Part shown: one piece after another, positions 29,946-29,966 of the stretch
Numbering within the stretch: position 1 is the first letter of the stretch
Layout: every line of letters starts with the position of its first letter
Assembly (NCBI GenBank): GCA_036562635.1
Contig: DATCJU010000054.1
Coordinates: 1-29,966 of the forward strand
Length of the DNA stretch: 29,966 bases
Direction of reading: 5' to 3'
DNA from: DATCJU01 sp036562635
Lineage (GTDB): Bacteria > Actinomycetota > Actinomycetes > Mycobacteriales > Pseudonocardiaceae
The notes under the pieces: model-generated
Seen by the model: the letters and a program-made list of their open reading frames with translations, nothing else
Told to the model about the DNA's origin: nothing
Database searches by the model: none
Position numbers and translations under genes: made by a program

Positions 29946-29966
29946 CAGGGCGTGTCCTCCCCGATC

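Overview
The window comes from a high-GC Gram-positive actinomycete, most likely in or near the order Pseudonocardiales. The evidence is the very GC-rich third codon positions, frequent GTG/TTG starts, start codons placed 6-7 bases after a -10 box, and lineage-typical families (EspG, DUF397 with XRE/DUF5753, GAF-ANTAR, an ArpA/ScbR-like TetR protein, small actinobacterial zinc-finger proteins). The genus cannot be decided from the sequence alone.

Layout. 1-1954 (minus): an S8 subtilase without a signal peptide, followed 7 bases later by an ECF-like sigma factor cut by the window edge. 2269-3519: a secreted Pro/Gly-rich protein of unknown role. 3982-6151: a divergent MocR-type GntR/aminotransferase regulator and YczE-like membrane protein. 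6202-7020: a PP2C-like phosphatase followed by three consecutive hairpins. 7537-7989: a small secreted protein that appears to start at CTG. 7990-9001 has no convincing gene. 9020-9291: tRNA-Glu, tRNA-Asp and tRNA-Phe on the minus strand with a shared promoter and terminator. 9699-12118: a TetR regulator, a small conserved protein and a ribbon-helix-helix-like protein, separated by long gene-free stretches. 12447-16985: a TAP-like lipoprotein peptidase, a small acidic tandem-repeat protein, cytochrome c oxidase subunit I (ctaD) and a convergent CPBP membrane protease. 17052-19797: STAS and GAF-ANTAR regulators (divergent), a PLDc_N/SHOCT membrane protein and a dienelactone-hydrolase-like protein.

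19953-24725 looks like a decayed genomic island. On its left is a 3' tRNA fragment still followed by a terminator. Next comes a three-repeat CRISPR array without cas genes. An XRE-DUF5753/DUF397 pair then faces a tight five-gene operon (membrane-anchored peptide, two CxxC zinc-finger proteins, GRDP-like protein, APH-fold phosphotransferase). On its right are two truncated gene fragments, one being the C-terminus of a serine recombinase that runs into the end of glpK. This is the most unusual part of the window.

24709-29062 is the glycerol module: glpF-glpK on the minus strand and glpD divergent, giving uptake, phosphorylation and oxidation of glycerol. 29076-29945 is an EspG-type ESX secretion chaperone, convergent with glpD. 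Coordinates, motifs and hairpins were read by eye; family assignments come from motif recognition, not database searches.
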